In this document: piece by piece, positions 34,963 through 42,686 of the stretch
Numbering within the stretch: position 1 is the stretch's first letter
Layout: each line of letters starts with the position of its first letter
Assembly: GCF_003675875.1 (NCBI RefSeq)
Contig: NZ_ML014752.1
Location: 102,103 to 166,102 of the forward strand
DNA from: Halostella limicola
Lineage (GTDB): Archaea > Halobacteriota > Halobacteria > Halobacteriales > Natronoarchaeaceae
Length of the DNA: 64,000 bases
Direction: 5' to 3'
Position numbers and translations under genes: made by a program
Notes under the pieces: generated by a model
Told to the model about the DNA's origin: nothing
Database searches by the model: none
Seen by the model: only the letters and a program-made list of their open reading frames with translations

Positions 34963-36054
34963 ATGACCGACGACCTCTTTACGCCGCTGTCGCTCCGGGG
35001 GACCGAGATACCGAACCGGATCACGGTGTCGCCGATGTGCCAGTACTCCTGCGAGGACCGCGACGGCCTCGCGACCCAGTGGCACAACGTTCACCTCGGG
35101 AGTCGCGCCACCGGCGGTGCGGGCCTCGTGATGGCCGAGGCGACGGCCGTAGAGGCCCGCGGCCGCATCACGCCCCACGACCTCGGCATCTGGAGCGACG
35201 AGCACGCCGACGCGCTCGCGCCGACCGCCGAGTTCATCGAGAGCCAGGGCAGCGTCCCCGCGATCCAACTGGCCCACGCCGGGCGGAAGGCCAGCAAGAC
35301 GCGACCGTGGGACGGGAGCCGCCCCCTCTCGCCCGACGAGGGGGGCTGGGAGACTATCGCGCCGACGGACGCGCCGTACCCCTACGAGGAGGGAGGAGCC
35401 GCGACGCGCCGGATGGACCAGAGCGACGTCGAGGACGTGATAGACTCGTTCTCGGCCGCCGCCGAGCGCGCGCTCGCCGCCGGGTTCGAGGTCGCGGAGG
35501 TCCACGCCGCCCACGGCTACCTCCTGCACGAGTTCCTCTCGCCGGTGACCAACGACCGCGACGACGACTACGGCGGGAGCTTCGAGAACCGGACCCGCCT
35601 CGTCCGCGAGGTGACCCGCGCGGTGCGGGACGTCTGGCCCGACGAGAAAGCCGTCTTTGTGCGGCTCTCCGCGACTGACTGGCTCTCGGACCGCGAGTCG
35701 TGGACGGTCGACCAGACCGCGCGCCTCGCGGACCTGCTCGCCGAGGACGGCGCAGACCTGATCGACGTGAGTTCGGGTGGTATCCACCCGGACCAGGAGC
35801 TCCCTCACGGCGGCCCGAACTACCAGGTGAAGTACGCCGAGCGCGTCCGCGAAGAGACCGACGCCGCCGTCGGCGCGGTCGGCGGCATCACCACCGGCCA
35901 GCAGGCCGACGCGCTGATCCGCAACGACCGCGCGGATCTGGCCATCGTCGGCCGCGAGCACCTCCGCGACCCCTACTTCGCGCTCCACGCCGCGGAGGAA
36001 CTCGGGATGGAGGACCGCATCGACCCGCCGGTGCAGTACCGCCGGGGGTTCTGA
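34963..36054 (+). CDS. Old-yellow-enzyme family NADH:flavin oxidoreductase, YqjM-like
   Basis: A 363-residue FMN TIM-barrel enzyme that reduces activated C=C bonds with NAD(P)H. Cys26 and Tyr28 in SPMCQYS match the redox-tuning Cys of the YqjM subgroup; AHAGRKAS and VHAAHGYLLHEFLSP provide substrate-binding His residues; GGITTG binds FMN phosphate. The physiological substrate is unknown. It is divergent from the btpA-like gene over 99 bp. Confidence 0.92.
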   Translation: MTDDLFTPLSLRGTEIPNRITVSPMCQYSCEDRDGLATQWHNVHLGSRATGGAGLVMAEATAVEARGRITPHDLGIWSDEHADALAPTAEFIESQGSVPAIQLAHAGRKASKTRPWDGSRPLSPDEGGWETIAPTDAPYPYEEGGAATRRMDQSDVEDVIDSFSAAAERALAAGFEVAEVHAAHGYLLHEFLSPVTNDRDDDYGGSFENRTRLVREVTRAVRDVWPDEKAVFVRLSATDWLSDRESWTVDQTARLADLLAEDGADLIDVSSGGIHPDQELPHGGPNYQVKYAERVREETDAAVGAVGGITTGQQADALIRNDRADLAIVGREHLRDPYFALHAAEELGMEDRIDPPVQYRRGF

Positions 36055-36098
36055 GGGCGCGGCGACTCGCTATCGCCGCAGTTGCCGTCACCGGCGCC

Positions 36099-36662
36099 CT
36101 ACTCGTCTTTCCACTTGATCGAACAGCCCTGCGACGGCTGCCACTCCAGGTCGACGTCCTCGCCCGCGAGCACGGCGTCGATGGCCTCGCGGATCTGGAA
36201 CCGCGTCGGCTCCTCCTCCGGGTTCAGCGCGTCGTCGAGGCGCCCGTGGTAGGCGAGGCGGAACGCGCCCTCCTCCCGCCGGAACAGGAAGGGGTCCGGC
36301 GTGCAGACCGCGCCGTACGCCTCGGCGACCTCCTGCGACTCGTCGCGGAGGTAGGCGTCGTAGTCGACCCTGCCCTCCTCAACGAACTCGCGCATCTTCT
36401 CCATCGAGTCCTCGCCGTACTCCTCGGCGTCGTTGGGGTTGACGCCGACGACGGCCGCGTCGTCGTATTCGTCGGCGAGGCCGTTCAGCAGGTCGAACTT
36501 CGCCTGCGCGTACGGGCAGTGGTTGCAAGTGAACACGACGAGCAGCGCCTCCGCGTCCGCGAAGGAGTCGAGGGAGTACGTCTCCCCGTCGACGCCCGGC
36601 AGTTCGAAGGCCGGCGCCTCGTCGCCCGGTTCGAGCTCGGAGTCCGACTCTAGCAGCACCAT
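36099..36662 (-). CDS. Thioredoxin-fold redox protein (AhpC/TSA-like)
   Basis: A 187-residue protein. The peroxiredoxin-like opening GDEAPAFELPG is followed by FTCNHCPYAQAKF with Cys46 and Cys49, a C-x-x-C pair. This family of thioredoxin-like proteins is widespread in haloarchaea and bacteria and probably reduces disulfides or peroxides. Two more Cys (VCTPDPF and QGCSIKWK) occur. The frame extends far upstream, but the ATG at 36662 gives the family N-terminus. Confidence 0.87.
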   Translation of the reverse strand: MVLLESDSELEPGDEAPAFELPGVDGETYSLDSFADAEALLVVFTCNHCPYAQAKFDLLNGLADEYDDAAVVGVNPNDAEEYGEDSMEKMREFVEEGRVDYDAYLRDESQEVAEAYGAVCTPDPFLFRREEGAFRLAYHGRLDDALNPEEEPTRFQIREAIDAVLAGEDVDLEWQPSQGCSIKWKDE

Positions 36663-36787
36663 ACGCGAGAGAAACGGGGCGCGAGAGTTAGTGCTTACCA
36701 CTCGCCTCGACGAGCGGCGAGTCGGAGACGGCGGACGACGGAGCGTGAGCCCAGAAAAGTTCGCGCCGGGAACGACCGGCGCGGCGT

Positions 36788-37204
36788 TCACTCGACGGTG
36801 GTGAAGTAGACCGCGAGGAGGGCGAACCCGACGCCGGCGGCCTTTCGCGCGGTGAACGGCTCGTCGAGCACGGCGATGCCGAGCAGCGAACTCGTCACCA
36901 GGAAGAGCCCGAACACCGGCGTCACGACGCTCACGGGCCCCATCGACAGGGCGCGGTAGTACGCGAGGATGCCGATGGCGAGACAGATACCGGCGGCGTA
37001 CATGTACGGCGATTTCGGGTGCGTGAGGTACTCGCCGACGGGGTGGTCGCCCACGGCGACGACGGTGAGCGCGACGCCGACGAGGATGGTGTTCGAGACG
37101 GCCGTCGCCACGTCGCTCGGGATCGACTGGGTCGCGACCTTCATCAACGGGGCGACGAGGGTGTACGATATCAGTGCGACGACGGACCAGCCGATGTAGT
37201 TCAT
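36788..37204 (-). CDS. Half-size EamA-like membrane protein
   Basis: A 138-residue protein with about five hydrophobic segments, equal to one EamA repeat: ALSMGPVSVVTPVFGLF and the closing VLDEPFTARKAAGVGFALLAVYF are typical of EamA/SMR-like transporters. It would have to work as a dimer. The ATG at 37204 is chosen; the frame extends upstream to 37345 over the Lrp promoter. Substrate unknown. Confidence 0.85.
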   Translation of the reverse strand: MNYIGWSVVALISYTLVAPLMKVATQSIPSDVATAVSNTILVGVALTVVAVGDHPVGEYLTHPKSPYMYAAGICLAIGILAYYRALSMGPVSVVTPVFGLFLVTSSLLGIAVLDEPFTARKAAGVGFALLAVYFTTVE

Positions 37205-37300
37205 ATCGACAGCGGGGGCCGGAGCGGTGATAGGGTTTCGAATCGATCCCGGTTTGGTCCGGCGTCGCACGCCCTTCGTCAGGTATTGGCACGGACAGGA

Positions 37301-37310
37301 AACCCTTATG
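37301..37310 (+). promoter_or_regulatory. TATA/BRE-like box of the Lrp gene
   Basis: AACCCTTATG (preceded by GGA) centred ~28 bp before the ATG at 37335. Very similar boxes precede gatC (53722-53733) and the Nramp-like gene (40610-40624). Confidence 0.55.
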
Positions 37311-37334
37311 TCGGACCCACCGACTGTCGTACGT

Positions 37335-37823
37335 ATGACCGACAAGCGCGAGCTACTCGACCTCCTGCTCGAAAACGCGCGCTACTCGACCGAGGACCTG
37401 TCCCGGATGACGGACCTCTCCGAGGAGGAGGTCGTCTCGACGATAGAGACCCTTGAGGACGAGGGCATCATCCGCGGCTATCAGGCCGTCGTCGACTGGC
37501 ACCGCGTCAAGGAAGAGCACATTCGCGCGGAGGTCGAGCTGAACGTCACGCTGGACCGCGACACCGGGTACGACGACATCGCGGAGCGCCTCGCGCGCTT
37601 CCCCGAGGTGACGACGCTCCAGCTCGTCAGCGGCGACTACGACTTCCACCTCGAGGTCGAGGGCGACTCGCTGCAGGAGGTGTCGAACTTCATCAGCGAG
37701 AAGGTCGCCCGCGCGCCGGAGATCACCCAGACCGTCACCCACTACGTGATGGAGACGTACAAGGACCGCGGCATCGAGTTCGAGGACGGCCACGACGACG
37801 ACCGGTTGTCGATCTCGCCATGA
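37335..37823 (+). CDS. Lrp/AsnC-family transcriptional regulator
   Basis: A 162-residue regulator: N-terminal helix-turn-helix (RELLDLLLENARYSTEDLSRMTDLSEEEV, residues ~4-50) and C-terminal RAM ligand-binding domain from about residue 65, with VTTLQLVSGDYDFHLEVEGD. It overlaps the aminotransferase gene by four bases (ATGA), so both are made together, and the regulator may sense that enzyme's amino acid. The ATG at 37335 suits the upstream TATA box. Confidence 0.92.
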   Translation: MTDKRELLDLLLENARYSTEDLSRMTDLSEEEVVSTIETLEDEGIIRGYQAVVDWHRVKEEHIRAEVELNVTLDRDTGYDDIAERLARFPEVTTLQLVSGDYDFHLEVEGDSLQEVSNFISEKVARAPEITQTVTHYVMETYKDRGIEFEDGHDDDRLSISP

Positions 37824-38956
37824 ATTTATCGGACAGAGTCGAGCGCGTCCCCCCGTCGGGGATCCGCAAGTTCTTCGAGCTAGCCGAGGAGATGGACGAC
37901 GTCATCTCGCTGGGCGTCGGCGAGCCGGACTTCTCCGCGCCGTGGGCCGCCCGCGAGGCCGCCATCCAGTCGCTGGAGCGCGGCCGCACGTCCTACACCG
38001 CCAACCGGGGGATGCGGGAGCTGCGCGAGGCGATCAGCGACCACGTCGCCGCCCGCTACGACCTCGACTACGACCCCGACGACGAGATCCTCGTCACGAC
38101 GGGCGTCAGCGAGGGCGTCGACGTGGCGATGCGCGCGCTGGTCGACCCCGGCGACACGGTCGCCGTCCCCCAGCCGTCGTACATCTCCTACGCGCCCGGC
38201 GTCATCTTCGCCGACGGGGACCCGCTCCCCGTCCCGACGCGAGAGGCCGACGACTTCAAGCTCACCTACGAGCGGCTGGAGGCGAGCGGGGCCGCCGACG
38301 CGGAGGTGCTCATCACCTGCTACCCGAACAACCCGACCGGAGCGGTGATGACCGAATCCGAGCTCGAACCGGTCGCGGAGTTCGCCCGCGAGCACGACCT
38401 CACGGTGATCTCCGACGAGATCTACGCCGATCTGAGCTACGGGTTCGACCACACCTCGATCGCCACGCTGCCCGGGATGCGCGAGCGGACCGTCGTGTTC
38501 AACGGCTTCTCGAAGGCGTACGCGATGACGGGGCTTCGCCTCGGCTACGCGATGGCCCCGCCGGAGGCCATCGCGGGGATGAACCGCATCCACCAGTACT
38601 CGATGCTGTCGGCCCCGACGACCGCACAGCACGCCGCGCTGGAGGCGCTGCGCTCCTGCGACGACGAGGTCGAGGAGATGGTCGCCACGTACAACCGGCG
38701 GCGCAACCTCGTCCTCTCGCGGTTCGAGGAGATGGGCATCGACTGCTTCGAGGCGAAGGGCGCGTTCTACGTCTTCCCCGAGGTCCCCGGCGCCGACGCC
38801 GAGCGGTTCGCCGAGGACCTGCTCCACGAGCAGGGCGTCGCGGTCGTCCCCGGCGACGTGTTCGGCGAGGGCGGCGAGGGCCACCTGCGCGTCTCCTACG
38901 CGACCGGCACGCAGGACCTGAAGGAGGCGATGGACCGCATCGAGGCGTTCCTCTAG
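37820..38956 (+). CDS. PLP-dependent aminotransferase, class I/II
   Basis: A 378-residue fold-type I aminotransferase. The PLP-binding Lys is about 232 in NGFSKAYAMTGLRLGYA; CYPNNPTGAV and SDEIYADL hold cofactor contacts (Asn, Asp, Tyr) and an Arg near the C-terminus (LRVSYAT) should bind the substrate carboxylate. Amino-acid specificity (aspartate, aromatic or branched chain) is not clear. It is translationally coupled to the Lrp regulator. Confidence 0.93.
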   Translation: MNLSDRVERVPPSGIRKFFELAEEMDDVISLGVGEPDFSAPWAAREAAIQSLERGRTSYTANRGMRELREAISDHVAARYDLDYDPDDEILVTTGVSEGVDVAMRALVDPGDTVAVPQPSYISYAPGVIFADGDPLPVPTREADDFKLTYERLEASGAADAEVLITCYPNNPTGAVMTESELEPVAEFAREHDLTVISDEIYADLSYGFDHTSIATLPGMRERTVVFNGFSKAYAMTGLRLGYAMAPPEAIAGMNRIHQYSMLSAPTTAQHAALEALRSCDDEVEEMVATYNRRRNLVLSRFEEMGIDCFEAKGAFYVFPEVPGADAERFAEDLLHEQGVAVVPGDVFGEGGEGHLRVSYATGTQDLKEAMDRIEAFL

Positions 38957-39080
38957 GTCGGCGCGGCGGGACGAACGCACCTCCCCGTCGGCGCAGCGCT
39001 CCGCATCGCGAGGATCACCCGGCGGTAACCGCCCGGCCGGCACCCCGACATTAATGGACGCGTACCGCGATAGTTCATGT

Positions 39081-39287
39081 ATGGTATCCGATCGTATCAA
39101 GCGAGCGCTGAGTCGTTCCCGCCACGCCGCCCTCGGCGCCAGCATCGGCGCGGCCGTCGGCGGTCTGTTCAACCGAAACGCCGCGAGTTCGGGCGCCGCG
39201 CTCGGCGCGCTCGCCGGCGCCATCGTCGGCGAGAAGCGGGTCTCGGCCCGTACCCGCGTCGAAGAGGCGGTCGAGACCGAGGCGTAG
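39081..39287 (+). CDS. Small glycine-zipper protein
   Basis: A 68-residue basic-then-hydrophobic protein with repeated small residues (ALGASIGAAVGGLF and GAALGALAGAIVGE), a glycine-zipper pattern that packs helices in membranes. The ATG at 39081 is preferred to one at 39054 because a CATTAAT box (39049-39055) lies 28 bp upstream and overlaps the alternative start. Function unknown. Confidence 0.68.
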   Translation: MVSDRIKRALSRSRHAALGASIGAAVGGLFNRNAASSGAALGALAGAIVGEKRVSARTRVEEAVETEA

Positions 39288-39333
39288 GGGGCGCGACCCG
39301 TACTCTTTTGCCGGCGTTCCGCGAGGTTGGCGC

Positions 39334-40518
39334 ATGGTCGAGTACCGGCGGGTCCCGGACGACCGCGACGCGGAGTTCGGGGAGACGATCCACTACGCGT
39401 TCGCGCCCGAGGAAGGGCCCCCCGACGCCGACGACGAGCGCAGCGACGGTTCGTCGTTCGTCCGCCGCGGCCTCTTCGAGGGCGAGGAAATGCTGTGCGT
39501 CTGCAAGCACCGCTCGTTCCGGATGCGCCTCCGCGGGGAGTTCCGCGACGTGGCCGGTCTCTCCGCCGTCGCGACGCCGCCGGAGCACCGCCGGAAGGGC
39601 CACGTGCGCCGCCTCCTGTCCGAGTCGCTCAGCGAGTACCGCGAGCGGGGCGACCTGCTCTCGGCGCTGTGGCCCTTCGACTGCGGGTTCTACGGGCAGT
39701 ACGGGTGGGCGACTGCGAACAGGTACGCCACGTACGAGATGCCGCCCGAGTCGCTGGCGTTCGCCGCCGACGCGGCGAGCGGCGACCACCGGCCGCTCGG
39801 GCCCGACGACTGGGCCGCCGCCGACCGGGTGTACGACACCCACGCCGAGCGGTTCGCGCTGGCGATGGACCGCACGGAGACCTGGTGGCGCGAACGCGTG
39901 TTCGACAGCTCGTGGCGCGATCCGCCGTACGCCTACGGCTGGGAGCGGGACGGGGAGCTAGCGGGCTACGTCGTCTACCGCGTGAACGACAAGGGCGAGG
40001 AGAAGACGCTCGCCGTCCGGGAGTTCGCTTACGCCGACCGGGAGGCCCGCCTGAACCTGCTGTACTTCCTCTACAACCACGACTCGCAGGTCGACTCGGT
40101 GAAGCTGTCGCTGCCGGAGTCGAACTACCTGCTCGACGAGGTCGACGACCCCGCCGAGGTTGACTGCGAACTCGGGCTCGGGCCGATGGTCCGCCTCGTC
40201 GACGTTGCCGAGACGCTGTCGGCGCTCGCGTATCCGGCGGACGGCGCGGTCGCGCTCGCCGTGTCGGACCCGTTCGCGGACTGGAACGACGGGACGTTCG
40301 AACTCGCGGTCGAGGACGGCGCGGCGACCTGTCGGCCGACGGACGCCCCCGCGGACGTCGAACTGGGCGTCGGCGCGCTCTCGCAGTTGGTCGTCGGCTA
40401 CCGCTCCGCCGAGGCGCTGGCGGCCGCGGGCGAACTCGACGCCACAAGCGCGGACGCGCTGGAGACGCTGGCCGCGCTGTTCCCGGAGACGGACCCGTTC
40501 CTGCGGGAGTTCTTCTGA
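39334..40518 (+). CDS. Eis-like GNAT N-acetyltransferase
   Basis: A 394-residue protein with two GNAT units and a C-terminal SCP2-like fold, as in the Eis family, which acetylates amines of various compounds with acetyl-CoA. Acetyl-CoA motif VATPPEHRRKGHVRRLL is near residues 70-90; the middle part holds GYVVYRVND and LLYFLYNHDSQVD; the sequence ends in FF, where Eis enzymes use the terminal carboxylate as base. The substrate is unknown. Confidence 0.87.
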   Translation: MVEYRRVPDDRDAEFGETIHYAFAPEEGPPDADDERSDGSSFVRRGLFEGEEMLCVCKHRSFRMRLRGEFRDVAGLSAVATPPEHRRKGHVRRLLSESLSEYRERGDLLSALWPFDCGFYGQYGWATANRYATYEMPPESLAFAADAASGDHRPLGPDDWAAADRVYDTHAERFALAMDRTETWWRERVFDSSWRDPPYAYGWERDGELAGYVVYRVNDKGEEKTLAVREFAYADREARLNLLYFLYNHDSQVDSVKLSLPESNYLLDEVDDPAEVDCELGLGPMVRLVDVAETLSALAYPADGAVALAVSDPFADWNDGTFELAVEDGAATCRPTDAPADVELGVGALSQLVVGYRSAEALAAAGELDATSADALETLAALFPETDPFLREFF

Positions 40519-40609
40519 CGGCCGCACCGGGAATTCGCAGGCCGCAACGCTCGGTCGGGCGTCGCGCCCGGCTGCGCGCCGCCGTACTACCCGGTTGTAC
40601 CACCGGATA

Positions 40610-40624
40610 GAAACCCCTTTAGGC
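40610..40624 (+). promoter_or_regulatory. BRE/TATA-like promoter of the Nramp-like operon
   Basis: GAAACCCCTTTAGG centred ~28 bp before the ATG at 40646: an A/C-rich BRE followed by the TATA-like part, the pattern also seen before gatC. Implies a leaderless transcript for the transporter. Confidence 0.55.
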
Positions 40625-40645
40625 CTCGCACGGAAGGTCCGAGTA

Positions 40646-42004
40646 ATGACAGAACGGACCGGAGACGCGTCGGCGAGCGAGGAGATCGGCGCGGCGTCGC
40701 AGGAGGGAATCGCGTCGAAGCTATCCGCGATGGGACCGGCGTGGCTCGCCGGCGCCATCGCCGCCGGGCCGGCGACGATGGCGAGCCTGCTCAGCGCGGG
40801 AGCGGCGCACGGCTACGCGCTGCTGTGGATCGTCGTGCTCTCGGCGGTGCTCGGCGCGCTCTCGCAGTACCTCGCGATGCGGCTCGGCCTGCTCACCGAG
40901 GCGGGCATCGTCTCGGTCGTCGAGCGCCACCTCGGCGAGGGGTGGGCGTGGCTGCTGGTCGCGGACGTCGTCGTCGCCGCCGGGCTGGCGCAGCTGATCA
41001 TCATGAAGACCGTGGCAGACGTCAGCGCGACGGTGACGGGCGTGGACGCCCGGATCTGGGGCGTGGCGTGGGCCGTCGTCCTCGCGGTCGGCCTCGCCGG
41101 CCGGGGCTACCGAGTCGCGGAGGTCGGCGCGAAGGTGCTCGTCTCGGCGGTCGTCCTCGCGTTCGTCGCGTCGCTGTTCGTCGTCCCGATCGACCCGGCG
41201 GCCGCCGCCGGCGGGCTGGTGCCCGCCGTCCCCGCGGGCGTCGACGGCGCGCTGCTCGCCGCCGGCGTCCTCGGCGGCGCGGTCCACGTGACGCTGGTGA
41301 CGATGCAGTCCTACACCATGCGGGCGCGGGGCTGGAGCCGCGACGACTACGACCTCGCCGTCTTCGACGTGGGCGGGTCGATGCTGGTCGCGTTCGGGAT
41401 CTACAGCCTCGCCATCTTCCTCGTCGCCGCGAGCGTCCTCGACTCGCCCGACCTGACCGCGGTCGGGGCCGCACAGGCGCTCGAACCCGTCGCGGGGTCG
41501 GGCGCGAAGTGGCTGTTCCTGCTCGGCCTCTGGGGCGCCGCCGTCTCGACGCTCGGCGGCAACACCGTCGTCCCGCCGTACCTCGTCGCCGACAAGCTGG
41601 GCTGGGACACCGACGTGTCCGACCCGCGCTACCGCGCCTTGCTCGTCGCGGTGGCGCTGCTCTCGGCCGGCGGCGCGTTCCTCGGCGGCGCGTTCTTCCC
41701 CCTGCTCGTGCTGGTGCTCGCGTTCGGTCTCGTCGGGACGCCGTTCGCGCTGGCGCTCGTGCTGTACCTCCTCAACCGCGACGACGCGGTGCCCGAGCCG
41801 AACCCGACGGCGGCCAACGTCGGCGGGGTCGCGCTCCTCGGCGTCGCGGCCGTCACCGCCGGCTCGTTCCTCCGAGAGCAGTACGTCTCCGGCGTCGACG
41901 CGATGACCGCGCTCGTGCTCCTGTTCGCCGGCGTCTTCGCCGCGGCGACGCTGGTCCTGATCGTCCGGTTCGTCCGCGAGACGCTGGCCGGCTCGCGGGC
42001 GTGA
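40646..42004 (+). CDS. Divergent Nramp-family transporter
   Basis: A 452-residue protein with about 11 helices. Similarity to Nramp Mn/Fe transporters is clear in helix 1 (GPAWLAGAIAAGPATMASLL...GYALLWI), but the metal-binding DPGN of that helix reads GPAT here, so the Asp and Asn ligands are lost. In helix 6 the usual MPH region reads VHVTLVTMQS, without the Met ligand at its normal place. A different ion or another solute is therefore likely. The start codon of a P-loop gene follows 2 bp after the stop. Confidence 0.85.
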   Translation: MTERTGDASASEEIGAASQEGIASKLSAMGPAWLAGAIAAGPATMASLLSAGAAHGYALLWIVVLSAVLGALSQYLAMRLGLLTEAGIVSVVERHLGEGWAWLLVADVVVAAGLAQLIIMKTVADVSATVTGVDARIWGVAWAVVLAVGLAGRGYRVAEVGAKVLVSAVVLAFVASLFVVPIDPAAAAGGLVPAVPAGVDGALLAAGVLGGAVHVTLVTMQSYTMRARGWSRDDYDLAVFDVGGSMLVAFGIYSLAIFLVAASVLDSPDLTAVGAAQALEPVAGSGAKWLFLLGLWGAAVSTLGGNTVVPPYLVADKLGWDTDVSDPRYRALLVAVALLSAGGAFLGGAFFPLLVLVLAFGLVGTPFALALVLYLLNRDDAVPEPNPTAANVGGVALLGVAAVTAGSFLREQYVSGVDAMTALVLLFAGVFAAATLVLIVRFVRETLAGSRA

Positions 42005-42006
42005 GG

Positions 42007-42564
42007 ATGGCGTCGGGCCTCCCGTTCCCGCTCTCCGGCACCACGCTCGTCACCGGCCCGTCGAACGTCGGCAAGACGCGCCTGACCGCCCGGGCGTTGG
42101 AGTCGTGGGTCGCCGAGCGCGGCCCGGACGGCGTCGTCGTCCTCGACTTCGCGCCCGTGGTCGAGCGCGACGACGAGGTCCTCGGCGGCCGGCTATCGCG
42201 GTTCGCGGCGATCCCGGAGAGGGCGTGGCACGGCGTCCTCGACGCACACGCGCCCCGGGCCGACGGCGAGGACGCGGCCGACGCCCGGCGGCTCGCCGCC
42301 GACAACGCCGCACGGGCCGAGACGCTCCTCGACGAAGCGCCGCCGGACCCCGCCGCCGTGTTCGTCAACGACGCGACCATCCCCTTCCAGCACGAGCGCG
42401 GCGACCCCGACCGCCTCGTCGCGTACTCCGAGGGCGCGACGGCGGTGCTCAACGTGTTCGAAAGCGACGAACTCGGGACCGGCGACGCGGTCTCGCGCGC
42501 CGAGAACGCAGCGCTCGCTCGCCTTCGCGACTGGGCCGACCGCGAGCATCGTCCCGGGAACTGA
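42007..42564 (+). CDS. P-loop NTPase-like protein, function unknown
   Basis: A 185-residue protein with a Walker A motif GPSNVGKT near residue 17-24 and a VVVLDFAP strand that could be Walker B. The rest is acidic and Ala-rich; VFVNDATIPFQHERGD is the most distinctive segment. I do not recognise the family. The start is 2 bp after the stop of the Nramp-like gene, so the two are almost certainly cotranscribed and the ATPase may serve that transporter. No membrane segment is seen. Confidence 0.8.
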   Translation: MASGLPFPLSGTTLVTGPSNVGKTRLTARALESWVAERGPDGVVVLDFAPVVERDDEVLGGRLSRFAAIPERAWHGVLDAHAPRADGEDAADARRLAADNAARAETLLDEAPPDPAAVFVNDATIPFQHERGDPDRLVAYSEGATAVLNVFESDELGTGDAVSRAENAALARLRDWADREHRPGN

Positions 42565-42686
42565 CCGACGCCGCGTCCGGGGTTCGGCCACGAAACGTAA
42601 GTACCGGCTCCTGCTATGATCACGAAACCGATGACGGATCGCTCCGCGGCGGGAGCGCTCGCGCGGCGCGACCGGGTGAGACAGCA

